A DNA stretch of 64,000 nt from Mogibacterium sp. GTDB lineage: Bacteria; Bacillota; Clostridia; Peptostreptococcales; Anaerovoracaceae. The stretch lies in the NCBI GenBank assembly GCA_017510725.1, contig JAFWMD010000072.1, positions 33,123 through 97,122 on the forward strand. Reading direction: 5' to 3'. The translations under genes were made by a program, and so were the position numbers. How positions within the stretch are numbered: the first letter of the stretch is position 1; each line of letters starts with the position of its first letter. Below the pieces are notes generated by a model. The model was given only the letters and a program-made list of their open reading frames with translations. It was not told the origin of the DNA and ran no database searches. Below, one piece after another: positions 24,909 through 32,895 of this stretch.

Positions 24909-25790
24909 TTATGATTTTACATTCTGATGCCATTTCAGTATGGCCATGGCAATTATGATTATATATCCGCAGACACTCAGTGCATCCGGCATTTCGCCAA
25001 ATGCGATCAGCCCCCATGTTGCCGTAAACAGTATGTTTGTGTAGTCATATACGGAAATCTCTTTGGCCGGAGCAAAAGTATATGCGGCTGTTATCGTCAG
25101 CTGCCCTCCCATCGCCGACATTCCTGCTCCGAGCAGTATAAGGAACTGCGTCATAGTCATCGGATGATAGTCGAACACCATGAAAGGAAGGCATACGATG
25201 CATGAGAACAGCGAAAAAACCATTATTATGACCGGACCTCGTTCTCCGCTTATGCCAAGCTTGCGCACGTATGTGTAAGCCGCTCCGGCTCCAAAGCCCG
25301 ACAGCAGGCCTGCAAATGACGGGATGCTTGCGATTCCTGCAGTAGGCTTGATCACAAGCACGGCGCCGAAGAACGCAGCTGCTACGATCGCCCATTCCTT
25401 CTTCGTCGCTTTCTCCTTAAGAATGATTGCCGACATTATAATTGCAAAGAATGGCGACATCTTATTAAGCACACTTGCGTCAGCTATTGTTATATGATCT
25501 ATTGCCCAGAAGTTAAGGATGACGCCCATTGTGCCGTACAGCGACCGGCGTATGAGATCCGGCCAGCTCTCTTTTCTGATATAGAACTTCTCCGGCGTAC
25601 GTGAAAGTATGACGATGGCAAACATGGCTGCTATCGCATTCCTGAAGAAGGCTTTCTCCATCGTCGGAAGGTCCCCTGCCATTCTTACAAACAGGGACAT
25701 CAGCGAAAAGAAAAAAGCCGATGCTATTATGCAGATTATTCCCTTGGTTTTATTGTTCAATCTCTGTCCTGTGTTTACTGATCCATTCAC
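24909..25790 (-). CDS. EamA/DMT family transporter
   Basis: A 293-residue membrane protein with ten helices in two EamA repeats. The early segment FFRNAIAAMFAIVIL, the half-ending motif MSPFFAIIMSAIILKEKATKKEW, and the second repeat ending ILFTATWGLIAFGEMPDALS are diagnostic of drug/metabolite exporters. The start is GTG at 25790, overlapping the stop of the HD-domain gene (GTGA), so the two are coupled. The substrate is unknown. Confidence 0.87.
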   Translation of the reverse strand: MNGSVNTGQRLNNKTKGIICIIASAFFFSLMSLFVRMAGDLPTMEKAFFRNAIAAMFAIVILSRTPEKFYIRKESWPDLIRRSLYGTMGVILNFWAIDHITIADASVLNKMSPFFAIIMSAIILKEKATKKEWAIVAAAFFGAVLVIKPTAGIASIPSFAGLLSGFGAGAAYTYVRKLGISGERGPVIIMVFSLFSCIVCLPFMVFDYHPMTMTQFLILLGAGMSAMGGQLTITAAYTFAPAKEISVYDYTNILFTATWGLIAFGEMPDALSVCGYIIIIAMAILKWHQNVKS

Positions 25791-26248
25791 ATGCCAAATT
25801 CACCGCAGAGCATGTCGAAACGCTTCTGCTCTTTCTCTTTTATGGATTTTGACAGATCGTTCATGCAGTGATGTATGACGTCCGCATCTTTAAGGACCTC
25901 ATCCATTGGTCCATCTGTAACAAGCTTATCATCATGATGATAGATGGCGGAGCAAATAGTCTCAGTCTCTTCCTCATCCGTCAGGTTCAGCTCGCCAAGA
26001 ATCTCTCTTGCCAGATCAGCTCCCTTATGTGCATGGTCATCATATGATCCGCTCTTATACGCGTAAAGATCATGCAGCATGGCTGCCATTGAAGCGATTT
26101 CCCAGTCGAGTCCGCGTTTTTTTGCTATCATAGTCGCCGCAAGTGAAACGCCATAAAGATGCACGATTGCGCTGTTCCGCTTATCTTCGTTTTCCATTTT
26201 ATTCAGTTCAGCATTTACATATGCCCGAAGTTCTTTCAGCCTTCCCAT
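25787..26248 (-). CDS. HD-domain phosphohydrolase
   Basis: A 153-residue helical protein with an HD metal site: His in IVHLYGVS, the HD pair in AAMLHDLYAY, HAHKGADLARE, and Asp in KDADVIHHCM, the usual H..HD..D order. It probably hydrolyses a nucleotide or phosphoester. I choose ATG 26248, which follows GGGAGG; an upstream start at 26272 lies before that ribosome site. It is coupled to the EamA transporter and follows the cyclase-family gene by 27 bases. Confidence 0.8.
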   Translation of the reverse strand: MGRLKELRAYVNAELNKMENEDKRNSAIVHLYGVSLAATMIAKKRGLDWEIASMAAMLHDLYAYKSGSYDDHAHKGADLAREILGELNLTDEEETETICSAIYHHDDKLVTDGPMDEVLKDADVIHHCMNDLSKSIKEKEQKRFDMLCGEFGM

Positions 26249-26275
26249 GTTGGTAACCTCCCTTTGTTTCACTAT

Positions 26276-26875
26276 TTACATCTCAGCAGCTATCAGTACA
26301 GCTCTGCATGGCGAACCGTCCGCACCGGACAGATTCAGCGGTGCTGCATTTAAAAGATAAACACCTTCTGAAACATCTTCCAGGCGGATTCCTTCAAGCA
26401 ATATGACATCTGCACTTAAGAGTATGGTATGTACTTCCATCGGAGCGTCTTCAGGTCCGAAAGTCTGTGATTCATTGCCAAGCAATAATATTTCTGAGGA
26501 GGCAAATACTTTTGCCGCTTCCGAAGAGACTTCGGCTTTTCCCTTTATAAGAATTCTCTTTGACGCTTCAGGGTTCTGTTCTTTAGCTTTTTTAAGCATT
26601 TCCAGGGCATCATTTCCTGAGACGATCCCCTGATGCTCCGTAACATAAGCCATTCCCACGAACGCGTCTAAACATATTTCATCCACAGTTTTCCCGTCCC
26701 TTATAAAGTGAAACGGAGCATCTATATGCGTGCCGTTGTGAGCGCACATGCTGAATGCCGTCAGGTTATATAAGTCGCCTTTTTCAATTGAACTAAGCAC
26801 CTGTTTTTCCGGAGCAGGGTCGCCTGTATATACCTGACAGCTGAAAACTTCCTGAGAAATATCGTAGATTTTCAT
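26276..26875 (-). CDS. Cyclase/kynurenine formamidase-like metal hydrolase
   Basis: A 199-residue protein of the cyclase (PF04199-type) family. The signature HNGTHIDAPFHF carries the metal-binding residues HxGTHxDxPxH. Characterised relatives are metal-dependent amidohydrolases such as arylformamidase. GGAGG precedes the ATG at 26875. It heads a likely three-gene unit with the HD protein and the transporter. With no tryptophan catabolism genes nearby the substrate remains open. Confidence 0.85.
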   Translation of the reverse strand: MKIYDISQEVFSCQVYTGDPAPEKQVLSSIEKGDLYNLTAFSMCAHNGTHIDAPFHFIRDGKTVDEICLDAFVGMAYVTEHQGIVSGNDALEMLKKAKEQNPEASKRILIKGKAEVSSEAAKVFASSEILLLGNESQTFGPEDAPMEVHTILLSADVILLEGIRLEDVSEGVYLLNAAPLNLSGADGSPCRAVLIAAEM

Positions 26876-26971
26876 TGCATTTCCTCCACTGCAAACCGGG
26901 ACCGGCTATGCCGCTGCTAGTTGTGCTGCCTATATGATACCACATATTGAAATATCAAAAGGTCCCTTAAA

Positions 26972-27009
26972 GAGCAAAAGACGGCAATCCTTTTTCGGGG
27001 TTGCCGCCG
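26972..27009 (-). terminator. Intrinsic terminator downstream of the LRR-tail protein
   Basis: On the minus strand CGGCAACC and GATTGCCG form a stem around a nine-base loop and are followed by TCTTTTGCTCTTT. It lies about 50 bases past the stop at 27058. Confidence 0.7.
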
Positions 27010-27057
27010 CTTAGTTTACTATTACTATTCTTCCGAAAACCGGTTCTGAAAACTGCA

Positions 27058-27432
27058 CTACTTTACTTTTGCTTTCTTTCCGGCATTCTTCTTTGTGAAA
27101 ATCTTCTTATATTTCTTCACATATTTCTTGTTCTGTGACTTCTTGCCTACCTTGACCTTTACTGACTTGACCCTGGAGCCCTTCAGGCATCCTTTGACTG
27201 TTGCCTTCTTTAGCAGTTTGGTCTTGACGATCAGTTTCTCAGCCTTAGACCCTGCAAATGCATCAGAATCGATCTTAAAGTATGTGACACCATCGACTTC
27301 ATATGTGTCCTGGATCGGTGCCGGTTCATCGTCTGCAAAGGCGCACTGCAAATCAAAAGCGCAAAATGACAATACCAGAGTGAACACCAGTGAAAGGCTC
27401 AGTAGTTTATGTGCTATTCCTTTCTTTTACAT
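27058..27432 (-). pseudogene. Secreted LRR-tail protein with TAA as second codon
   Basis: An ATG at 27432 sits behind a strong AAAGGAG site, but the next codon is TAA (27429-27427). The same frame then runs open: KKGIAHK, a hydrophobic signal core, and a cleavage region QCAFADD, followed by about 75 residues rich in Lys (AFAGSKAEKLIVKTK, KVGKKSQNKKYVKKYKK). That tail matches the C-terminus of BspA-like leucine-rich-repeat surface proteins of Clostridia; the repeats themselves are absent. A change of AAA to TAA at codon 2 is the simplest reading. Reinitiation at GTG 27387 would lose the basic part of the signal peptide. Alternatively ATG-TAA is a minimal start-stop regulatory element. Confidence 0.65.
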
Positions 27433-27545
27433 ATTTATCTCCTTTAACTCTCCTTCTATGCCGTTACGTCTGTTTCAGCGGTCTGCTGTGTCAGCCATGA
27501 TTGTTAACTTTTATATTATAAAAATCATATAAGTCTACTTACCAT

Positions 27546-27583
27546 CTTGTCAAAATCCTGAAAACTTGTCAAAATCCTGAAAA
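27546..27583. repeat. Two tandem 19-bp repeats
   Basis: CTTGTCAAAATCCTGAAAA occurs twice head to tail (27546-27564 and 27565-27583) in the 175-base gap between two genes. Function unknown. Nothing else stands out in the gap. Confidence 0.85.
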
Positions 27584-27607
27584 TCGTACTTATGCAAACC
27601 TGATTTG

Positions 27608-28240
27608 TTAATCGGTTGCTGATACGAGCATCACTACATATCTGCTCAGGGTCTTATCATAGACACTCCAGCAGCATGATCCATACCATTCATGTCCGTC
27701 GTCAAAAAAATCTGACCAGTCTGTTGTCCATTCATATATGTCAAGCGCATCTGTACCGTCTGGAAACAGAACTTCGTTCACTTTTTTGAAGTCTTCAGGC
27801 TTGTTTCTTCTGCCGTGCACCGGTTCCATGACAGCATACCAGTAAGGGACTGTAGTTCCAAAGTTCTCGTCATTTGGTTCCCACTCGGCATCATACCAGA
27901 CGTTGCCATAATAATCAGTCTTTACGATATTCGGACAGTAGAAAAACACCCGTGGATCCATCGGAGAAAGCTGCGCCCTGTCGATGTCATAAACCAAAGG
28001 GCACAATCGATCTGCAAGGTCGTCACCAAACATCATCCGGGCGCTTTCTTTATCTTCTATGCTTTGTTCCACCAGCCCTTCAAAGACAAAATGCAATGCT
28101 TCCTTATGAGATTTCATCCCCTCATAAGGTTTATCATCACATAACAAATGATAGTCAACCTCACCGACAAAATGATACCTGCTATCCGGATCATATTTTT
28201 TTATAAATTCGTAGAAAGAATCATTATCTATTCTTTTCAT
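27608..28240 (-). CDS. Hypothetical protein
   Basis: I do not recognise this 210-residue acidic cytoplasmic protein. It is rich in Asp, Trp and Tyr, with the stretches KYDPDSRYHFVGEVDYHLL, MDPRVFFYCPNIVKTDYYGNVW and YEWTTDWSDFFDDGHEWYG, and a hydrophobic C-terminal strand RYVVMLVSATD. There is no membrane segment, signal peptide or catalytic motif. The composition is like that of small immunity-type proteins, but this is only an impression. The ribosome site is weak. Confidence 0.6.
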   Translation of the reverse strand: MKRIDNDSFYEFIKKYDPDSRYHFVGEVDYHLLCDDKPYEGMKSHKEALHFVFEGLVEQSIEDKESARMMFGDDLADRLCPLVYDIDRAQLSPMDPRVFFYCPNIVKTDYYGNVWYDAEWEPNDENFGTTVPYWYAVMEPVHGRRNKPEDFKKVNEVLFPDGTDALDIYEWTTDWSDFFDDGHEWYGSCCWSVYDKTLSRYVVMLVSATD

Positions 28241-28293
28241 AATTCATACCCGCAAACAGCCAATAATTTGAGTCCCCTGATTCCTGCTGCAAT

Positions 28294-29031
28294 CTATCTG
28301 CTCAGAGACTTTTCCAGCTCCTCCATCCTCTGCCTGTAGTGTTCGAGCATCTCGTTCATCCTTTCTCTTCTCGGCAGGCTCATGAAGAACCGGATCTTAT
28401 CCTTCTGCTCTTTGCGCTTCTCATATGTTATACGCTTGAACTCTTCATACTTGACAACAATTTTCTTTTCATCAGCAAATTCCCTGATCCGTGTTACCAG
28501 GTTGATGGAATAGGCGACATCTATTGAAAACACTCCGAAGAAAACGCCTATAAAGAAAGAAAATGCAAGGTTGGACGCCAGCCACGCAAGTGCCTCAAGT
28601 ATATGTGGATGGATCAGGTAATAGTACATCACGCCAAGCAATGTCCAGAACAGAGTAAACAGAGGACAGATCAGCCCATTCACATTTCCCCACATCATAC
28701 TGTAATCCCACAGCCTGACATTTGCTGCCTTGAGGAGAAATATACCTGCTATGTACTCAAGAAGCGTGAGTTCCGAAGCTATGAGAATGAGAGCAAGTGC
28801 ATGCTGCGCAACGCCGGTGATATCCAGGCGTTCTATAATGCTTGCCATGAAATACAATATGCATAGTCCGAATCCATACAGAGGGACATAAGGACCGACA
28901 CAGAACCCTGGATTTATCCATCTGTGCTCGGGATTAGCCCTTGAAAACCAGTGCCTGAATATGAGTTCCAGTCCCCATCCGAACAATGAGCCTATGAAAA
29001 AAAGAAATGCATATATCAGAAAAATATTCAT
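28294..29031 (-). CDS. Putative ABC-transporter-permease-like membrane protein (PF06541 type)
   Basis: A 245-residue protein with about five or six membrane helices and a basic, coiled C-terminal tail (about 190-245, rich in Glu, Lys, Arg). GSLFGWGLELIFRHW, RWINPGFCVGPYVPLYGFG and LWDYSMMWGNVNGLICP are characteristic of the COG4905/CmpB-type family, annotated as putative ABC permeases without a known transporter partner. It starts 5 bases after the stop of the phosphoesterase gene and is likely cotranslated with it. Confidence 0.75.
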   Translation of the reverse strand: MNIFLIYAFLFFIGSLFGWGLELIFRHWFSRANPEHRWINPGFCVGPYVPLYGFGLCILYFMASIIERLDITGVAQHALALILIASELTLLEYIAGIFLLKAANVRLWDYSMMWGNVNGLICPLFTLFWTLLGVMYYYLIHPHILEALAWLASNLAFSFFIGVFFGVFSIDVAYSINLVTRIREFADEKKIVVKYEEFKRITYEKRKEQKDKIRFFMSLPRRERMNEMLEHYRQRMEELEKSLSR

Positions 29032-29036
29032 TACTC

Positions 29037-29693
29037 TCAGTACCCCATTTTTGTCATTATTCCATCGGAATCAACTCCCGGATGTGTTAGATAAAGTCTG
29101 ACGATCTTCTCTGTCATCTGATAGTCAAGTCCGTATTTTTTTGATATTTCTGAAGGGCTTTTTCCCTTCTGAGTATCCCTTATTATGATCCCGATTTGTT
29201 TCTTCAAGTCGGCTGTGCCTGTCTTAGTAAGTGATTCTTTCTGCTTTTGCGGAATATCCACGCGAGTAATCACGATCTCATTTTCGCGCAGTTCAGCAGT
29301 CGCCATGGTAATAGCCTGATGGAATCTTCTGGGTCCACAGCTTCCCGGGTTAAGCAAAACCGTATTCCCATAGGAAGACTCCTCATACTTATGAGAATGA
29401 CCGTAGATCACAAGATCATACTTACTCAGGTCTTCAGGCAGATCGCTCTTCTTATGAGTCATGTACACATGCTTCCCGGCAAGATCAAAATCCAGGGAGT
29501 ACGGAATATGCTCCGCCCAGTCCTTGTCATTATTGCCGCGCACAACATATACAGGTGCGATTCTCTCAAGGTCGTCTATGATCTCCTGCCTGTTTATATC
29601 CCCACCGTGAAGGATCACTTCACATCCCTGCAGAGCATCTATTACTTCCGGTCTTAGCAGACCATGTGTATCCGAGACGATTCCTATCTTCAT
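29037..29693 (-). CDS. YfcE-type metallophosphoesterase with C-terminal extension
   Basis: A 218-residue protein. Residues 1-155 are a calcineurin-like phosphoesterase with ligands in SDTHG, HGGD, GNND, THKK and YGHSH. The rest is a 65-residue helical extension, SPSEISKKYGLDYQMTEKIVRLYL, which looks like a helix-turn-helix fold and is not usual in YfcE proteins. The THGH ligand of most relatives is THKK here, so one metal ligand may be changed. It lies downstream of the YqfO-like gene with a 17-base gap. Confidence 0.8.
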   Translation of the reverse strand: MKIGIVSDTHGLLRPEVIDALQGCEVILHGGDINRQEIIDDLERIAPVYVVRGNNDKDWAEHIPYSLDFDLAGKHVYMTHKKSDLPEDLSKYDLVIYGHSHKYEESSYGNTVLLNPGSCGPRRFHQAITMATAELRENEIVITRVDIPQKQKESLTKTGTADLKKQIGIIIRDTQKGKSPSEISKKYGLDYQMTEKIVRLYLTHPGVDSDGIMTKMGY

Positions 29694-29710
29694 ATCTCCA
29701 GTTATGTCCT

Positions 29711-30040
29711 CTATATTCCAGTCCTGTATAATTCGAACACATTAATCACCGGCTCTTCATACGGATGGACTTCTTTTATTGCAGCAATAGTCTCATCAAG
29801 GCGATTGCCATTTACAGTTACTTCTACTTTGAGTTCCTCTTCCTCGCTGATCACGCCTTCATTTCCGATAAAAGGATCTGTACCCGGAAGAGGTCTCCAG
29901 GTACTGATAACCCTGCTGTATGAGAGACAGGAATCGTAATTGCCTATGTGTCCTGCGTCTACGCTTTGAAGAACTTTTCTCAATTCTGCAAAATGTGTTT
30001 CAGGAATAAATATCTCAAGTTTGAAATACCTGTTGTCCAT
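29711..30040 (-). CDS. YqfO/NIF3-insert-like small protein
   Basis: A 109-residue protein matching the CutA-like domain found inserted in NIF3-family YqfO proteins and also as a stand-alone protein. FKLEIFIPETHFAELRKVL, DAGHIGNYDSCLSYS, GTDPFIG and VHPYEEPVINVFEL are its hallmark segments. Its role is unknown; a metal- or small-molecule-binding trimer is suggested by the fold. Its ATG directly abuts the TAA of the GNAT gene upstream, so it is co-translated. Confidence 0.8.
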   Translation of the reverse strand: MDNRYFKLEIFIPETHFAELRKVLQSVDAGHIGNYDSCLSYSRVISTWRPLPGTDPFIGNEGVISEEEELKVEVTVNGNRLDETIAAIKEVHPYEEPVINVFELYRTGI

Positions 30041-30853
30041 TTAAGTCACCTTTATCTGTATTTCGGTATATATTTCTCCTTCTGTCGCCCTGACTGCACC
30101 CAGACAATGGATCCTTACTACATCGTTATTATCAGTTTGTGATAATTGCTGCAGCTGTGCTAAATAAGGCACTACATAATCCGGCCTTCGTTTGCCGAGA
30201 ACACGAAACATCTCCGGTGCTTCCGCAGGATAAGCAAGCCCCATCTCGCCAAGGAGCCAGAGCGCCTTTGCCTTTATCTTTACAGATTCATGGTTGAGAA
30301 GAGACGAAACATACGGGATTTTTTCTTTCCACTTGCTTCTGTCTTTCGTCAGTGCTCCAAGATCTTTATACAGACCCGATTCACTCAGCAAGTCACATAC
30401 CATAATGTATTCATCGTCGTTTTCCAGAATCGTTCGGAATCCTGCCCGTTCATACATACGCACTGCATAATTCGCTTTCTGTACTGACAGCGATATCCTT
30501 TTATATCCTTTTTCACTCAAAAGACAGATTAATTCCTGAATGAGATGAGTACCTATACCCTGGCCACGATGATCTTTCAGCACAGACATCGCAAGTGAAG
30601 GCGTTTCGTCATCAATATGTCCGTAATCATTCATGATACGTGTCCATGCCGCGCCGGCAACAAGGCCATTATCATCAGCTACTACACAATAATCAGCCGC
30701 ACCTTTCCCAAAGTCATCGTAGTACAAGGCAAGCTCCGGCAGCTCTATTATGGATTGTTCCGGTGGCGTTTCCCCTTCCGGAATAAAGATCGCTTCATAA
30801 AGAAAGATCTTCAGTAAATCATATTCATCTGTCCTCAGTTCTCTGAAAATCAC
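30041..30853 (-). CDS. GNAT acetyltransferase with HEAT-like C-terminal domain
   Basis: A 270-residue two-domain protein. Residues 1-155 form a GNAT fold with the acetyl-CoA loop DHRGQGIGTHLI and the end strand YERAGFRTILEND. The last 100 residues are helical with HEAT-like pairs (ESVKIKAKALWLLGEMGL and DVVRIHCLGAVRAT), suggesting a protein-binding platform. The start is GTG at 30853. The fusion is uncommon. The 466-base gap upstream to the MATE gene contains the tRNA-tail segment and no credible gene. Confidence 0.75.
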   Translation of the reverse strand: MIFRELRTDEYDLLKIFLYEAIFIPEGETPPEQSIIELPELALYYDDFGKGAADYCVVADDNGLVAGAAWTRIMNDYGHIDDETPSLAMSVLKDHRGQGIGTHLIQELICLLSEKGYKRISLSVQKANYAVRMYERAGFRTILENDDEYIMVCDLLSESGLYKDLGALTKDRSKWKEKIPYVSSLLNHESVKIKAKALWLLGEMGLAYPAEAPEMFRVLGKRRPDYVVPYLAQLQQLSQTDNNDVVRIHCLGAVRATEGEIYTEIQIKVT

Positions 30854-31091
30854 ACTTCACACCTATATATTTGAATCTGTCTCAGATTCGTCACTATGTA
30901 CTGCGATATCATAAATATATCATATTTGATGTAGCCCTGTGACTGCCTTACCTCTGCCTGTCTCGACCGGACGTTCAAAATCCCGATTCGTCATGCACAT
31001 GGGAATATTAGCTATGGGATACGAATTTCTTCATACCCCTTGTGTATTTATAGGCATAGAAGCACGAATCAGGAGCAAAGCTGAGCAAAGC

Positions 31092-31275
31092 AAAAAGGCT
31101 CTCAGAATTTCTGAAAGCCTTGCAATTACTTGGTTGCGGGGACGGGACGTGTTAATATCTGCATCTCAGTGTTTCCAAGGTTCACAGCGTTCTCCTTCAA
31201 AAGCACCCCCCTGTTCCCTCTTCAAATATGTATGTTTCAGCATGGTTCGTGTTGGTTTAAAATTGTATCGATTGT
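31092..31275 (-). other. tRNA-tail segment A with terminator
   Basis: Read on the minus strand, this region ends in CCCCGCAACCA (3' end at 31131), the same as the last bases of the initiator tRNA at 38091, and is followed by a terminator hairpin (31097-31119) and a T-run. The 145 bases before it are clearly related to those of segment B at 32718-32890: both carry AAACCAA, TGAAAC, a GAAGgAgAACGcTGT core and an AACAC.TC.CGT.CCCG.AACCA end. No tRNA body is present. Partial translations share KP[TI]RT[MI]LK. It may be an attachment-site relic with adjacent element sequence or a decayed gene end. Confidence 0.6.
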
Positions 31276-31312
31276 ACCGTATCTCAGCAAAGTAATAAAA
31301 TAGAGGCGGAGG
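31272..31312 (+). promoter_or_regulatory. Promoter and ribosome site of the MATE gene
   Basis: TTGTAC (31272-31277) and TAAAAT (31296-31301) are spaced by 18 bases, and GGAGG (31308-31312) lies 7 bases before the TTG start codon. The distance from the -10 to the ribosome site is short, so the transcript leader would be only about ten bases. Confidence 0.5.
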
Positions 31313-31319
31313 AAATAAA

Positions 31320-32678
31320 TTGAAAAGCAGAAAGAACATAACGGATTTTACATCGGGAAATGTGCCCAGACAGCTGGTGATTTTCGCCACACCGCTGTTT
31401 CTTTCGAGCCTGCTGCAGCTTATTTACAACATGGTAGATATGATCATAGTTGGGCAGAAGCTGGGCAAGGTAGGTCTTTCCGCGGTCTCGGTCGGCGGCG
31501 ATGTCACGAATTTTCTTACGTTCATCGCAATGGGCTTCGGAAATGCCGGGCAGATAATCATTTCTCAGTATATCGGCTCAGGCCAGAAAGACAAGATAAG
31601 CCGCTTCATCGGCACGATGATGTGCTTCCTTATGAGCTGCGCTGTAATCGTCAGTATCGTATGCCTGTCGTTGAAAACGCAAATGCTCTCGCTTATGAAC
31701 ACCCCGCCGGAAGCATTCTCCGAAGCAGTCAGCTATGCAACTGTCACGATGTCCGGTCTTGTATTCATATACGGATATAATGCAATGAGTGCTGTTTTAC
31801 GAGGCATGGGTGACTCGGTCAGACCGTTCATTTTTATCGCTGTCGCGGCTGTCGGAAATATAGTGATGGACATACTGTTCGTGCTCATGATGGGCATGGG
31901 AAGCGCAGGTGCGGCTCTTGCAACGGTGCTCAGCCAGGCATTCTCGTTCATCGGCTGTGCGGTCTACATCTTCAGAAACAAAGAAAAATACGAGCTTACT
32001 CTGGCGAGAAGTGAACTTCTCTGTATCGACAGAAGCATGCTCGCAAATCTCGTTAAACTTGGCATCCCTATGGCTATAAAAACAGCTTCGATCCATCTGT
32101 CGAAGCTGTTCGTGAATTCTTATGTAAACTCTTATGGTGTTGCTGTCTCGGCATTCGCAGGTATTGCCAACAAGATGTCAGGTGTTGTGAACACCCTGTC
32201 TAACGCGTTCAACACCTCGGGAGCATCTATGGTGGGTCAGAACATCGGAGCCGGCAACTACGACAGAGTCGGAAAAGTGATGAAGTCTGTTTACGCGATC
32301 ACTACTACTCTCGCGGCTGCCTTCTCGCTTCTTATCTGCCTCTTTCCGAAGCAGATCTACGGGCTGTTCACTAATGAGCCCGACGTAATAGCTATCGGCA
32401 TAAAGTTTGTGCCGATAGCGTGTGTACTGTTTTTCGGAAGCGCTGCAAGGTCGGGTATGAACGCGCTGATCAACGGAAGCGGCAATTACAAGGTCAACTT
32501 TGCAACGGCTATTCTGGATGGTATCGTCATGAGAATAGGCCTTGCTCTCCTCTTCGGTCTTACCCTCGGAATGAAGCATTACGGCTTCTGGCTGGACGAT
32601 GCTCTTGCAGGATTCACCCCGCTGTGGATCGGTCTTGTTTTCTATTGCTCAGGCAAGTGGAAAGAGAGCAGTGTCTGA
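31320..32678 (+). CDS. MATE family efflux transporter
   Basis: A 452-residue protein with twelve membrane helices in two bundles, typical of the DinF/NorM-like MATE family. FTSGNVPRQLVIFATPLFLSSLL at the start, YNMVDMIIVGQKLG, and the matching second-half segment FVNSYVNSYGVAVSAFAG are diagnostic. It should export drugs or toxic cations using a sodium or proton gradient. The start is TTG at 31320 behind GGAGG. It is one of three plus-strand genes here and is bracketed by the two tRNA-tail segments, suggesting it came in as a cargo gene. Confidence 0.9.
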   Translation: MKSRKNITDFTSGNVPRQLVIFATPLFLSSLLQLIYNMVDMIIVGQKLGKVGLSAVSVGGDVTNFLTFIAMGFGNAGQIIISQYIGSGQKDKISRFIGTMMCFLMSCAVIVSIVCLSLKTQMLSLMNTPPEAFSEAVSYATVTMSGLVFIYGYNAMSAVLRGMGDSVRPFIFIAVAAVGNIVMDILFVLMMGMGSAGAALATVLSQAFSFIGCAVYIFRNKEKYELTLARSELLCIDRSMLANLVKLGIPMAIKTASIHLSKLFVNSYVNSYGVAVSAFAGIANKMSGVVNTLSNAFNTSGASMVGQNIGAGNYDRVGKVMKSVYAITTTLAAAFSLLICLFPKQIYGLFTNEPDVIAIGIKFVPIACVLFFGSAARSGMNALINGSGNYKVNFATAILDGIVMRIGLALLFGLTLGMKHYGFWLDDALAGFTPLWIGLVFYCSGKWKESSV

Positions 32679-32717
32679 TATCGAAGGCCGGGATCGTTAC
32701 TGCCTCTGTCCGACATA

Positions 32718-32890
32718 AAAAAGGACCTTGCGTTAGCAAGGTCAATTGGTTACGGGAACGAGATGTGTTTATTTCTGAGTTTCAATTATCTCAAGCATTA
32801 CAACGTTTTCTTCAAATTCATCCCCTCTTTTTTCTCCAAATCCTTAGGTTTCAATATAGTTCGAATTGGTTTATATGCTAACCGAAATCA
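32718..32890 (-). other. tRNA-tail segment B with terminator
   Basis: The minus strand reads a 140-base stretch related to segment A, ending in CCGTAACCA (3' end at 32747), then a perfect 8-bp terminator stem GACCTTGC/GCAAGGTC (32724-32743) and a run of six T. It follows the DUF3800 stop codon by a few bases and would serve as its transcript end. The tail differs from the initiator-tRNA end in two or three bases. With segment A and the tRNA it makes three CC-GCAACCA-plus-terminator modules within 7 kb. Confidence 0.6.
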
Positions 32891-32895
32891 ACGAG

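Noticed and set aside
22657-27429. Reassignment of TAA to a sense codon
   Set aside because: Clear genes such as ftsZ and the DUF523 gene end in TAA at the family's normal length, so TAA is a stop; only two frames here contain an internal TAA.
31131-31275. Intact tRNA or tmRNA gene
   Set aside because: Only the acceptor 3' strand and CCA-like tail are present; no T-arm with TTCGA, no matching 5' acceptor strand and no tag-peptide frame were seen.
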